From: Nemertoderma westbladi
Lineage: Eukaryota > Xenacoelomorpha > Nemertodermatida > Nemertodermatidae
Assembly (NCBI GenBank): GCA_032718475.1
Contig: JAUCBJ010002154.1
Location: 1-56,231 of the forward strand
Direction of reading: 5' to 3'
DNA: 56,231 bases
Below are positions 19,516 to 30,949 of the stretch, piece after piece. The notes under the pieces are model-generated. The model saw only the letters and a list, made by a program, of their open reading frames with translations, had not been told where the DNA came from and searched no databases. A program made the position numbers and the translations under genes. Positions within the stretch are counted from its first letter, which is position 1, and every line of letters begins with the position of its first letter.

Positions 19516-20494
19516 CGTACAACGCTCTCCTCAACTTCGGTGACGGGTTGTATAGGTTATTGTGTATATTGTACGGGTTGAACAGCGATATTAGATGCCC
19601 GCGTCCCAATCCGGCTAGATAGGATGGGCGAATATCTAGCGAGCCCACTACCGGAGTGCCACCGATTAATTGTTCGGGTAACACAAGATCTTTAAATAGT
19701 GAGTACAGTTCAGGGGGATCCGTTATACTATTAGGATCAAGCGTTTGAGGTCTCACTAAGGAATGAGGAGGTCTGACTGAGTATTCCGGAACTCTGATCA
19801 TGGGTTTAGTTAAGGTTCGTTTGAGTCGAGCGAGCGTAGGTGATACGTCGAACAAGTTTCGCTCGAAACTCCCATAAGTATAGCGTGTAAAACTGTGTTT
19901 AGCGCAATGTCTCCGCGGATGTTTATGTCTTTCCGTTTGCTGATTGGGTCTAGGGCATTCGTCGCAGTAATACCAAAGACGCACGTCCTGCAGGGGAAAT
20001 GCGGGTGAACATTCTCCAGTTTTACAATATTCCTCCATCTGTTCGAAGCTATCTGGGACGACAGGTAGCGGTCGATCGGCGGTAAGATACATCATAGTGA
20101 AATAGAGCCGTTTGAGTTCTATCATGGGGTCATGATGTATACCTTGAGGATATCGAGTTTCTAGATTCTGTTGACTGGCAATATTGAGATATGTTTCTCT
20201 CAAGAATTCCAGATAATCGTTGAAGTCGCTGCGTTTATCCGGCTCTTCAACGTCTTCTCTTTTGAGTCAGTTTCGAATAGAATTCTCGTGTTCTATTCTC
20301 GGTTTATCGTTCCGACTCCGCTGGGTATGATATTTAAATAAAACCATTTCCCTTTCGGTGTCTATATCGTCCGTATCGTGTAAATCGATAGGATGGCCAG
20401 TAGTTAAGAAGCCCATATACGTACCATTACGATGCGTGTAGCGAGCGGTGAATTTTCTATAGTCCAATTCACGCGTGAGTTGCTCCTGGGACAT
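19505..20494 (-). pseudogene. ORF-X segment 1
   Basis: The first ATG is at 20494, although the frame is open back to about 20613 without an ATG. Seventy-five codons lead to TGA at 20267-20269 and the same frame continues to 19505. The continuation holds a Cys/His cluster, YYCDECP followed by H and CAKH about 15-20 residues on, which may bind zinc. No family was recognised. Confidence 0.6.
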
Positions 20495-20613
20495 TGGCGG
20501 TTCGATATAACGACCATCGTCCTCCGTAGTAGTTGGACTAGCGTCGCCGCGTATTAAGCTATCAACAAACGCTTGTAACGGTAGAGTATATCGTTCCCTG
20601 AGCCAACATAGTA

Positions 20614-22175
20614 GCTACACAACGACAACGATAACCAGCGCGAGTCACTCCACCGTCCGTCCCAAGGGCTTAGATTTACTTCAGGTTCTTACTGCAGAGG
20701 TAGGGCTACTTTCACAACTGCGACTAGCTACTGTAAACACACTTTAGTAGTATCATTCACCTATAAACGCACAAATTCCACACAACTGTCACAAATTGTA
20801 CACATTCGGGCCATTTGTCCATTAGTCAAGTGCCTTCCAGAATGTCACGTTATTATTATGTATCCTTGGATACTAGCAGTGTGCTATTTATTCCCTATGC
20901 TATTCAATGGGGCAAGCTTTCTATTGTTCTTTTAACTCGCTTCTAATTCTAGCGTGGTTGTTGCTATGGTGACATTATGGAAAGCTAGCAGTAGAATTAG
21001 GGTAATTCCCATGCATACAGATCTGGGATGCTATTTAATAGTAATTCTTTAATTGTCAATATCCCCCTTATACATGATTTTATGAAATTTTATCGGCTAT
21101 TGACTATATATTGGAGATTCTCGCACAATAATACACTTAATAGGATGAATCTCCGCTCCCATGATCTATTAATTAATGTAATTTTGGGAATGTTATAAAT
21201 TGTATAAAAATGACAATTTATCAAATTCATTAAAAGAGATGAATTTAAATTTATTCCCGTAAATTTTATTATTTAATGTTGGAATAAGCACAATTTTATT
21301 CCAGAGCATGTCTGGGAACTATGATCCTTGATTCTAGGAAATTTGTCTTTGTAAGAGTAACGGTAAGTGCTACGATATCTTAATCGACTAGAATTTTAAA
21401 GGATCTATAATTTTACAGATTTTAATTTATAGATTTTCTAGAGTTAACTTGTAAGTAGTTACTCTATTGTATTTGTTTGACAGATTTTACAAATATTAAT
21501 AGTTAATATTTAAGATGGGCACCGATTTATTCCAGAACATGTCTGGGGACGTTAACCACTGATTCTAGAATTTTGTCTTTCAAGTATATCGGTGGGTGCC
21601 GCGATATCTTAATCGACTAGAATTGCAGATGGTCAAAGGGTTTAACAGATTTATTTTGCGTCGTATGCTACTGTTAAAGGGACATCACGCTACTATATGT
21701 ATTATTTAATATTCGGCATGAGAGCAATATTGCAAGAAACAATGTCAGTGAGAAGAGGCAAGTCGTTTCCAAGGTCTACCCAGAGCTTGGTTTAGCCGAG
21801 ACACAAGGATCTGAATTTTGCATTCCTAATACTCTACTTACCAATAATACTTGAGTATAGTAGGAGCTTTATTGTACTTTAATAAGTACGGATATTTCAT
21901 CTTACTGTAGTCACGTATTTATAATATGATACGGACAGTAAGGAAAGAGAAAAATAATTATTTCTCGCCGTCGCACTAAATATATAATATATAAGTAATT
22001 AAGTAATAAGACTAATATATATTGCACTAATCTACTAGATAATCGCTAAAATAACATTCTACTAAATAAAATTAGAGAAAACGATTATAATAAAAGTACA
22101 TAATAGTACATAAATAAATATAAAAATAATAAAAATATATAAAATAATATAGTCACACACCCACTCCAGACGCTG
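20614..22175. other. Spacer between pol and ORF-X in BEL/Pao element 2
   Basis: No coding frame is seen in 1.56 kb. Two diverged copies of a ~120-bp segment lie at about 21290-21400 and 21515-21625, each with TTTATTCCAGA...CATGTCTGGG and GCGATATC/ACGATATC followed by TTAATCGACTAGAATT. A leader or splice acceptor for a separate ORF-X mRNA would lie here; none is proven. Confidence 0.55.
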
Positions 22176-23555
22176 TTACGTTGGGGAGTCCCTAGATGTT
22201 GGTTGGATTAGGGAGGTGGTCGTGGGAAGAGTATCTTGCCTTCCATAGTTTCCGGAGAGTTCTCTGTCTTTTTCCAGTAAACATAAACGACCAACTGGGC
22301 GATTGAGTTGTTGTGTTTCGAACACAATTCCAGGTTTCTTAAAGTTACGTCGCATGACGACGAGTTCTACCGATCGCACCAAACCATCATCTGAGATATG
22401 AGTCTCGATGATACGACCCGTCTGCCACCGCTTACGTGGAAGATCTGATTCCACAATAAGGACCATGTCTCCGGCGCTGACTTTTTCTTGCTGCGCAAAC
22501 CACTTAGTTCGAAGTTGTAGCGTAGGCAGATAATGTTTTTTGAAATGGTCAGCGAAACGACGGGATAACAACAGCATAAGTTGCCAAGTTTGCCGGCAGT
22601 ATTCGTCTCCGTCCGTGATTTCTGATCGTGGGAGCATGGCTACAGGTTTCTTCAGTAGGAAGTGCGCGGGTGTTAGCGTTTCCAGGGAATCGGGACTCGA
22701 TGAGACTGGCATAAGCGGTCTCTCGTTGAGATAGGCGGCGATTTCCTCCATTAACATCCGCAAAAGTTCGTCGGTGAGATACGCGTGGCACGGCACTATA
22801 AAGTGAAATGCGGTCTTCACGCTCCTGATTAATCTCTCCCAACTTCCTCCCCACCAAGGGGCGTCGGCGGCGTTGAAGGTCCAGCTAGAAGCTGTTACCC
22901 TTAGCTGATCGTCCACCTGTCTTTGGTTCCAATCTTTAACGTAAGCCTTGATTTCATTGTTGGCACCAATGAAGTTTGTTCCCTTATCAGATCTCATCAT
23001 GTTACTAGTTCCAAAGCGAACGATCTGTCGGCGTAAGCTCAGTATGAAGCTGTTGGTAGATAGATCGTTCACCATATCGAGATGTATACCTCTACAAGTC
23101 ATACAGACAAAGATGACACACCATCTCTTGACTATAGTCCTAGCACGATATACTTCAATAGGGCCAAATAAATCAACACCGGTATTTGTGAAGGGTGGTT
23201 CATAGAAGCTTACTCGTTCCCTAGGTAATTCTGCCTCTCGCTGTGTTAAAGGCCTACTGAATGCTTTCCTACAGGGTATACAGTTCCTAAGAACTTGGTT
23301 CAGAGCTCTACGGGGTTTATGAAAATAATAGCGAGTTCGAATTTCACTAAGAACTCGTTCTCTACCAGCATGGTAAAGCTTACTGTGAACATCTACAATC
23401 ATCTTGATTTGTATTTCAAGATGTCTAATGAGTATGGGAAACTTAGTGTCAAAGGATAATGGAGCATTAGTTAGTCTTCCTCCAACGAGTATTAACCCAT
23501 CTGTCATTGTGCTAGAGAAACGATCCCTTAAGCGCATCTGCGGATTTCTCAACAA
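22176..23555 (-). CDS. BEL/Pao element 2 pol C-terminus: integrase
   Basis: This is the C-terminal part of the pol polyprotein. A zinc-binding HHCC region (VHSKLYHAGRE ... FHKP ... CIPCRK) precedes the catalytic core. The core has Asp in NTGVDLFGPIEV, Asp in MRSDKGTNFIG and Glu in PWWGGSWERL, the D,D,E triad. The C-terminal segment (KTKW/RTKWF ... GDMVLIVESDLPRKRWQTGRI) matches the domain that closes BEL integrases (DUF5641-like). The enzyme would insert the reverse-transcribed DNA into the genome. Key residues are intact, but the frame is cut off from the upstream pol by a 373-bp tandem duplication whose length is not a multiple of three. The frame stops at 22176, almost 6 kb before the 3' LTR. 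Confidence 0.9.
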   Translation of the reverse strand: MLRNPQMRLRDRFSSTMTDGLILVGGRLTNAPLSFDTKFPILIRHLEIQIKMIVDVHSKLYHAGRERVLSEIRTRYYFHKPRRALNQVLRNCIPCRKAFSRPLTQREAELPRERVSFYEPPFTNTGVDLFGPIEVYRARTIVKRWCVIFVCMTCRGIHLDMVNDLSTNSFILSLRRQIVRFGTSNMMRSDKGTNFIGANNEIKAYVKDWNQRQVDDQLRVTASSWTFNAADAPWWGGSWERLIRSVKTAFHFIVPCHAYLTDELLRMLMEEIAAYLNERPLMPVSSSPDSLETLTPAHFLLKKPVAMLPRSEITDGDEYCRQTWQLMLLLSRRFADHFKKHYLPTLQLRTKWFAQQEKVSAGDMVLIVESDLPRKRWQTGRIIETHISDDGLVRSVELVVMRRNFKKPGIVFETQQLNRPVGRLCLLEKDRELSGNYGRQDTLPTTTSLIQPTSRDSPT

Positions 23556-24046
23556 CAGGAAATACTTATCGGAATCCTCATAGCATTGCAGGAGTCTCAG
23601 TATCTGCTTATTGGTTTCTTCATGCTCCTGGTAACTGATCTTCTCCTTCAGAAATCTGTCTGATATCTTGTATTATGGCTCTACGGGGTTTATGAAAATA
23701 ATAGCGAGTTCGAATTTCACTAAGAACTCGTTCTCTACCAGCATGGTAAAGCTTACTGTGAACATCTACAATCATCTTGATTTGTATTTCAAGATTTCTA
23801 ATGAGTATGGGAAACTTAGTGTCAAAGGATAATGGAGCATTAGTTAGTCTTCCTCCAACGAGTATTAACCCATCTGTCATTGTGCTAGAGAAACGATCCC
23901 TTAAGCGCATCTGCGGATTTCTCAACAACAGGAAATACTTATCGGAATCCTCATAGCATTGCAGGAGTCTCAGTATCTGCTTATTGGTTTCTTCATGCTC
24001 CTGGTAACTGATCTTCTCCTTCAGAAATCTGTCTGATATCTTGTAT
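23301..24046 (-). repeat. 373-bp tandem duplication within pol
   Basis: 23301-23673 and 23674-24046 are nearly identical; one difference was noted (AAGATGTCT versus AAGATTTCT). The offset of 373 (remainder 1 on division by 3) shifts the reading frame between RNase H and integrase. Confidence 0.92.
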
Positions 24047-25068
24047 TTGGGAAGATCTTTAACAACATGGACCTGCGCAGATGTCAGTGGAGCGGTATCA
24101 CTAGCGATCTTCGTCCTGGAGTAGTGATGATGAAAACATCGCTTTAAATAAGCAACGGCCTTACAGAGCCGATTCCAGGAGCTATAGTGATGTATCGCTC
24201 TCTGCAGGAGGGGTGAGAGTCCCTGCGAGACGTCTGGTGTTCCAGATTTCCAATCTCTCTTTCTGATTTCCACAACAGCCTTATTTGTGGCGGGGGATTT
24301 TGGATCCAAAGCGTCGTCTCCGGAAGTGTGTAGTACAGACAGATCTATCACGGGTTTAAATAACTTCGATTTACTCGCCTGGGTTTTAGGTTTGACTTTC
24401 TCCGCTCCCTTGGCTTGTCTAATCTCCGCCGTGGTAAGATGAGGAGGCCATTCATCCTCTTCCTTGCTTAGGAAGTCGGGTCCACCTAACCAATCTGGAG
24501 TATCTATCAGTTCTTGTGGAGTTGCTCCCCTGGAGGCGATGTCGGCTGGATTAATCGTCCCAGGGCAATGTCTCCATTGATCTATCTTCGTGCGACTAAG
24601 TATAATGGCTACTCTGTTGGTAACGAAGATGCTGAACTGACAGACTTCATTGGTTATATACTCCAACACGAGTAAAGCATCGGTCCAATAGACAGTTTTC
24701 TCCAGTGGATAGTCGATCTGTTCTGTTACATTCCCGCCGATGGCTGTAGCGTATAGAGCCGCTTTTAACTCCGCTCGAGGAACTTTCAACTTGTTGTTTA
24801 TCAAGGCCTTAGAGGTAACCAAGGCGACCTTAATTCCATCCGGAGTTTCAACCCTCAGGTAGGCTACTATACCTATTCCCATGTCGCTGGCGTCTCCAAA
24901 CACATGGAGTTGATAGGAATATGTGGGGAGAACGTGACCAAAATAAGAACGGGAAATCGTAAAATTCTCGATGGAGGGTAGAGAATCTTCCCATTTCATC
25001 CACTTCTTTAATAGTTCTCCCTTAAGTGGATCATCCCATGAGTGGTTTTCAAGCCACATTTGTTGCAC
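23620..25068 (-). pseudogene. BEL/Pao element 2 pol: RNase H and linker
   Basis: The frame continues the RT frame after TGA at 25069-25071. The RNase H core shows Asp in HVFGDASDMGIG, Glu in VPRAELKAAL and Asp in VYWTDALLVLEY. CPGTINPADIASRGATP follows, a hallmark of BEL/Pao RNase H regions. RNase H removes the RNA template during reverse transcription. The frame ends in the first copy of the tandem duplication. Confidence 0.88.
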
Positions 25069-26103
25069 TCAGCTCCGAGCAACCAATATAACTGGGGTAA
25101 TAAATCCCAATGGATCGAAATAAGTGCTCAGGATACTTAGACAAATCCGTTTAGTCCGAACTGGATTATCTCGCTGTTTTAGCTGGAAAAACAGGATATC
25201 TCTCTCTGTGTCCCATTTCAAACCAAGCGTCTTGGTTTCTGGAAGATCGTCCTTGATAAGGTCTAGATCTTTAACTCCTCGGTCTTCTACCAGGATCGAT
25301 TCCAGAAATTCACGGGAGTTACTGGTGAATTTAGTTAATCGAAATCCACCTCTTTTCAAGCACTCTACCGTTCCTTTGGCGACATCAATGGCTTCTTCCA
25401 CCGATGGGAGGGACTTTAAATTGTCGTCCATGTATATATCCCGTTTGATGTTGTCGATAACCTCTTTGGAGAAGGCGTCCCGGTTGTCATCAGCAGTGGT
25501 GCGCACTACTGAGCAGGCGTTTGAAGGGCTCGAGATGATCCCAAAAGCCTGGATGGTCATCCAGTACTCCACCGGTTTCTGGTTGACATCTCCTTCAGGC
25601 CACCACAGAAATCGTAGGCTGTCCCGATCCCTATCCAGCGCCTTAACTTGTAAGAACATGCCTTCTATATCAGAGGCAAAAGCGATCGAATATTGTCATA
25701 ATCTTAAGAGTATGTCCAACAAGGATTGGAGTAAGTTGGGTCCCGGCAACAACTCGGAGTTAAGGGATTGGCCCATGTAGAGGGCGGAGCCGTCAAATAC
25801 TACCCGAACTTCGTTGGGTTTACCGGGTTTGGGAACGTAATGATGTGTTAAATAGTACGTTCTCTCAGTTATGGGTGTTTCTTCCAGTACTCGCTCCGCA
25901 TATCCCTTGTCAATGAATTTCTTCAGCTGGGTCTTGTAGTCGATGTTGATGTAGTTGCGCAATTCTCTTCTCCGCCAAGGGTCGGTTGTTTATAAAATTG
26001 GGTTCTCGCCGTCGGAAAGGCAGACCAATCTCATACCTACCTTGATCTTTAAGAAAACGTGTAGTCGTTTCCTGTATCTGCTTGGCTCTTTCCTCTTCTA
26101 CCG
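25069..26103 (-). pseudogene. BEL/Pao element 2 pol: reverse transcriptase
   Basis: Reading starts just left of the LINE with SVEEERAKQIQ, then GLPFRRREPNF, the start of a BEL RT. A frame change near 25963 follows. YVPKPGKPNEVRVVFDGSA comes next, and then TGA at 25696-25698 in a place where related RTs have Arg. Motif A reads ASDIEGMFLQVK, motif B is FGIISSPSNA, and motif C is DIYMDDNLKS (YMDD). The frame reaches another in-frame TGA at 25069. Catalytic Asp residues are present, but the gene is broken. Confidence 0.87.
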
Positions 26104-26113
26104 ATAGGGCCTT
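26104..26113. repeat. 10-bp target site duplication of the nested LINE, left copy
   Basis: ATAGGGCCTT precedes the LINE and is repeated at 31063-31072 after its tail. Removing the LINE and one copy restores the BEL pol frame across the junction (YDKAL then SVEEERAKQ). Confidence 0.9.
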
Positions 26114-26521
26114 GTGGTCAGGTCAGGTCAGGTCAGGTATTCTAGGTCATTGATCAAGAAAACTTGCCACCTCCATGCAGCATAAAGGAGGTGCCACCTG
26201 TAGCTGCATAGACCCTCTTACTAGGGCAAATCTGGTCCTGTAACTAGGACCCCCTTCGTTCTGGGATAAGGACACCCTTGGTCCTGGATTAAGGACCCAT
26301 ATACTTGGCTGCAGGGGTATATGGCCTGACCAGGCAGATGGTGATCTACCAATGGCTGGTTAGGAGTAGAGTGTTCTCATGTCCACTCTGAGGGCACTTC
26401 ACTGCGACCTGCACCTGGCAGCAAGGGTACAGGGCATGACCCATCAGATGAGCTGCAACAGCCAATGGTGGGTCATGTACGCCAGAGTAGATATGGGTGA
26501 TGGGCCTCATATCTGACTCCA
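26114..26521 (+). other. 5' untranslated region of the nested LINE
   Basis: The stretch opens with GGTCA repeats. Paired segments such as GGACCCATATACTTGGC and copies of GCAGGGGTAT/GCAAGGGTAC lie further on. No coding frame is seen. Confidence 0.5.
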
Positions 26522-27733
26522 TTGCGACACCCACCCTGTGGAATGGCAAACCAGGGTGTGGTATTTGCTCCGAGAGCTGACTCGGCAAAAAAGCACCCCC
26601 CAACCCCCACTATGGATTACATTAGCAATGCGGAGGTCCGGCCACTAGAGGCCAGTGGAATTACCGGACACAATCGGCCTCACAGGCGTCAGTTAACTCC
26701 TGACCGGCTGCCTGTCTCACCCCCTACTGGAGAGAGAGCAGCCAACAATTCTTTGAGTCCCTTTCCTGATGACCTTTCTGACCCAAACCCTGGGTCACCG
26801 GGGAGGCCAGATTGTGATGGGGAGAGGGATTCTGGAGTTGGAGGCTACTCTCATGTTCCACCCCGACCAACAAAGCCATTGGTGAATCTGAGGCAAGTCA
26901 CTAGACTAGCCTCAGTAAACACCCTAACACTCGGGTCCCCAATGCGACAAGGTGAGCTGACTGCCTTGGCAGATAAGCTTTCTCTTAGCGCAGTGGGTGT
27001 TCAAGAGCACCGAATGCAGACTGGACAGACTGATGAGGTTCTGATTAAGGACATGGGGGGCGGTTGGCGACTCGCCCTTGCGTCAGCAGATGATAGTGGC
27101 AATGGTGGAATTGGTCTATTGATGAATCCAACTGCACATGCAGCATTGGACAAAATAGACCAAATCTCTAACCGCATCATCCGTTGCCACTTCTCATGTT
27201 CTGGAAGACTGGCTAAGAAGTTTCCTAAGGTGGTTCTGATTGTGTGCTACTCTCCAACTAGTGTTGCCCCTGTAGAGGAGGTGGAAAATTTCTACCACAA
27301 TCTACAAGCAGCAACTGATGGAGTGGATCAGCATGCATTCTTAACATTCCTGGGAGACTTTAATGCAAGTCTGCATCAATCACCTACATCGCCCTGGGTC
27401 TATAGCAATAGTGTTAACCGAAATTCTGTCCATCTTCAGGATTTTATCTCTGGAAATTGATTGTTTTCGGCTGGAACCCAGTTCAAGAAGCGAACTGGAA
27501 AGCTATGGACTCATAGTGGACCCAGTGGTCACAAGTCCCAGATAGACCATATTCTGTTTCGTAGGAAATACAGGAGCTCTATACAAGACTGTAATGCATT
27601 TACACTTCGACCCTTCTCCAGTGATCACCGCCTTATTGTCGCCAAGGTAAGACTTAGTCTGCGTGCTAGCAGAACAACAAAATCTGCTTGCCACTGCATG
27701 ACTGGTCCTCTCTGTTGCAACAGCCAAGTGTGA
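26522..27733 (+). pseudogene. Nested LINE ORF, N-terminal and AP endonuclease part
   Basis: After a ~130-residue Pro/Ser-rich start, the endonuclease shows LASVNTLTL, AVGVQEHRM, FLGDFNASL, SQIDHILF and SSDHRLI in order. An in-frame TGA at 27458-27460 splits it, and a frameshift near 27690 separates it from the RT frame. The ATG at 26522 is the first in frame, but the true start is uncertain. Confidence 0.82.
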
Positions 27734-29334
27734 GATCCAGCTTCACACTACAGCTGAGCAACAGGTATGAGGCTCTTGCCTCTGAGGCGGCAGATCACTG
27801 TGAGGGCTATACTGCCTTTACAGAAGCAGTTAAGTTAGCAGCTGCAGAAACAGTTCCTGTATACCTTCGAAACAGGAAAAGGGCCCCCTGGAATGACAAC
27901 AAAATTCAGAAGTGCCGAAATGACCTTCATAAGGCGCAGAAAGAGTCCCGACTCAAACAGACTACAGCGGCCAAGAATGCAGTTAAAGCTGCATCTAGGT
28001 CCCTGAACAAGCAGTACTCTGTTAATCTACAGGAGCTAATAAACCAACAGGTTGATGCCATCAATGATGCTGACGACAGCAGGCAATCATCCCAGGCATG
28101 GAAATCAATCAATCTGCTTACTGGATGGAAAAGCCAACCAACCACCAAGGTTAAGGCTGAATCACCAGCCGATCGCCTCAATGGTTGGAAAGCCCACTTT
28201 GAAAAGCTCCTCAATAATGACAGGGTATTGCCTGATAACTTTATAGAAGTAAAAGTGTCTGAGTCTGTACTCCCAGATATTCCCATTGGCGATATCTCCT
28301 TTGCAGAAGTGAAGGCTGCTGCAAAGAGCATTAAGACCAATCGTGCCAGTGGAGTAGATGGTGTTCCCCCTGAGGTCTTTAAAATACCTGAGTGTTTAAA
28401 GCTCATCTATCCCATCATAGTAGACATGTACCGTACAACAAGAGTCCCACAAGAAATGAAAACAAATAAGTTGGTGCCAGTTCCCAAGAAGGGCAACCTA
28501 ACACTCTATGGTTCTTTTCGGGGAATCTCATTGATCTCGATTGCTGCAAAACTATACAATAGAATTCTATTAAATCGCATCAGGGATCCCATTGAGAGAC
28601 TGCTACGTGGAAATCAGAATGGGTTCCGTAAAGGTCGCGGGACCATGGAGCCCATTTTGGCACTTAGAAGGATAATTGAAGAGTTATCAAAAAGGAAAGA
28701 CAGGCATCTGGCTGTTATCTTTGTTGACTTCTTCAAGGCCTTTGATTCAGTCTCTCGCTCACGTATGTTCAGCATACTTTCATTATATGGGATTCCTGAT
28801 GAAATTATTGCAGCAATCAGATCAGTATACGATGGTTCGACAACATTTGTGTCTACTGTTGACGGTGACACAGAACCATTTGAAGTGTTATGGCGCGTCC
28901 TCCAAGGAGACACACTTGCACCATTCTTGTTCATTATTGTGGTTGACTATGTTCTACGCATGTCCTTAGATCATCATAATGATGATGGGGTGATGATAAC
29001 TCCACCTACTGGCTCCAGAAGTCGAGGAAATCCTGCCAAGTACCTAACTGATCTAGACTTTGCTGATGACTTAGGAGTACTCTCAGAATCATTAGAGGGA
29101 GCCCAGCGGCTCCTCAGCTCATTAGAACATGCTGCTTCTAGTGTTGGTCTTTTTATTATCTCCAGAAAGACCAAAATTCTGACAGTTAACTTTGAAAGTC
29201 CTCAGCAAGTCTCTGATCGGATGAGCATAAGCTCAAAGGATGGTATGCTTGAGCATGTGGACGACTTCTGTTACCTGGGATCATGGATCCGGAAGTCAGG
29301 TGAGGACCTTCGAATACGTAAGAGAAAGGCATGG
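27688..29334 (+). pseudogene. Nested LINE ORF, reverse transcriptase part
   Basis: The RT shows LVPVPKKGNLTLYGSFRGIS, NGFRKGRGTMEPIL, VIFVDFFKAFDSV (motif A), LQGDTLAPFLFIIVVDYVL (motif B) and DLDFADDLGVLSE (motif C, FADD). The open frame runs a few codons into the solo LTR and stops at 29388. The true continuation is at 30515 after the solo LTR. Confidence 0.87.
29330..29334. repeat. Target site duplication CATGG of the solo LTR, left copy
   Basis: CATGG precedes the solo LTR and recurs at 30510-30514 directly after it. Confidence 0.87.
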
Positions 29335-30509
29335 TGTAAAAGCTTTTGCGGAATTAGCCGGTTATTTTCCCCGCAAAGTACTCTGTAGGTGTTTTAACGG
29401 ACATCAAAAACCGTTTTCTTACTGTACTGGTGTTTTAGTGGACAGAAAAAGCCATTTCTTCTGTATGTGTACTTTAGCGGACATAACTAGCAATTCTATG
29501 TCGCAATATGCTAAATCCTCTTGAAACAGTGTAGTTACTATGACGACAGCTAACAGCTGATCTGTACACGTGTAGCTCTTCCTTGTTCTCTGTTGTTTCT
29601 TTGTTCGGCCAACCAATCAGAGCGATTCTCCTGCTTTTTGTACAGAAACCTCCGGGAAATCGCGCAATGCATTATGGGTCAATGTTTACCTTTTTTCCTG
29701 AGCCCAGAAGACCGGCTTTGGGATCTCTGTGTTTTCAGGCTTTAGCCCAACATTAGTAGGCTTAATCATAGAAACGTATATCTGTTATCTTACTCAACAC
29801 ATCTCAATTAAATTCATATGTTTACCACACCGCATTATTTTACTGCTATTTACTGTCAGTTATTGATTATATCAGTCGATGGAATATTATTATATTTGGA
29901 ATATCGATAAATAATTATAAAACCCTCAATCTTCTTGATATACTGAAGGTAAGACAGACCGGTTACATATAACGATTGCGACTTACATTAAAGTGGTTTT
30001 GAAGTGAATCTAATGCTATTTCATAGGCACTACATGTATCGGTCGCTGTTCTCTTTATATGTGACTAAATTTAGTGAAGGTCGGCAGATCGGTGTGCAGT
30101 ATTGTGCGATAGTGTGTATGATTGTGACTGATAACAAAGCATCTCCTAAAGAATGCGCTATATACGTGAATCCATAGCCTTCCCGTTGTGTCTAATTTAA
30201 GTCATAACTCTGTTTATATATTTAGAGCGCCACGTCCTAAAGGAACTGTTAATATTTCCCGAAAGTGAATAATATTTGTCAGAGATTATATATTACGATC
30301 AGTCGAATAATACAGTAGGCCTACACCGCAATAAGGTTAGGCTTCCGAATCCAGTCTCCCGGGTATATCCAGCGGGTGAATGGTCGCGCATAGACTGGCT
30401 TCGGCTAATGTAGTGTATCAAATACTCGTCATAGGCTAAAGTCGATTTATTCTCTAGAAGACATCCAAATTTGGCAGGTTAAACTGCTAAAGGTCTGAAA
30501 GCGCGAACA
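29335..30509 (-). mobile_element. Solo LTR of the BEL/Pao element 2 family
   Basis: On the - strand it runs TGTTCGCGCT to CTTTTACA, and aligns along its length with both LTRs of element 2 in the opposite orientation. It differs from them by many substitutions and small indels, far more than they differ from each other. It keeps the ~100-bp segment that the 3' LTR at 15247 has lost. It is flanked by 5-bp CATGG and contains no internal element sequence, so it is a solo LTR from LTR-LTR recombination. Confidence 0.9.
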
Positions 30510-30514
30510 CATGG

Positions 30515-30949
30515 GCAGCCTTGAATAGGCTTTCCAGGATTTGGAAGTCACCTAGAATTAATCGGAAACTTAAGGTCCGATTATTTAGAGCAGCAGTAGT
30601 TCCAGTACTCCTCTACGGGAGTCCATACTGGGCTCTAACTGCTGAGGACACCAAATCTCTGGATGGCACATTCACAAGAATGCTACGCCGGGTACATTGT
30701 GTCAAGTACAATGCACACATCTCCAACCAGACACTATATAACATTGGAGGTGTCTCATTGGTTCCCCCAAGCTTGACACTAGAACAAAATTGCCTCCACT
30801 TTGCAGGACATTGCTTTCGCCGTGAGGACCAGCCAGTGCATAATCTTGTACTTTGGCAGCCTCATGGAGTGAATAAGCATGGTGGACAGCCCATGACTTT
30901 CTTGAGACGCATCTTAAAGGAACTGGCCTTAAAGATGCGGATGATCTAG
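30515..30949 (+). pseudogene. Nested LINE ORF, C-terminal part
   Basis: This continues the RT frame broken at 29334. It begins with LNRLSRIWKSP, includes LLYGSPYWALT and a FAGHCFRR segment, and ends near the element tail. These match the C-terminal region of the same LINE class. The 41855-42365 fragment encodes the same region. Confidence 0.82.

Larger units (their letters stand above)
16393..20494 (-). pseudogene. Composite accessory reading frame (ORF-X) of BEL/Pao element 2, ~1370 codons, unknown function
   Basis: Reading from 20494 toward 16393, coding-like frames abut or overlap with only point lesions between them. These are in-frame TGA at 20267-20269, a frame change near 19510, a frame change near 18000, in-frame TGA at 16735-16737 and a frame change near 16555. 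The last frame ends at TAA 16393-16395, about 80 bp before the 3' LTR. I do not recognise the protein. It has no signal peptide or clear membrane span, which argues against an envelope. It has a charged helical segment, a Cys/His-rich segment with one canonical CCHC knuckle, and a very basic C-terminus (KLRKRRPRKK). These suggest nucleic-acid binding. It occupies the position where env lies in retroviruses. Confidence 0.7.

Noticed and set aside
16393-20494. Retroviral-type envelope gene in the env position
   Set aside because: No signal peptide, furin-type site or membrane span was seen; the Cys/His knuckles and basic tail point elsewhere.
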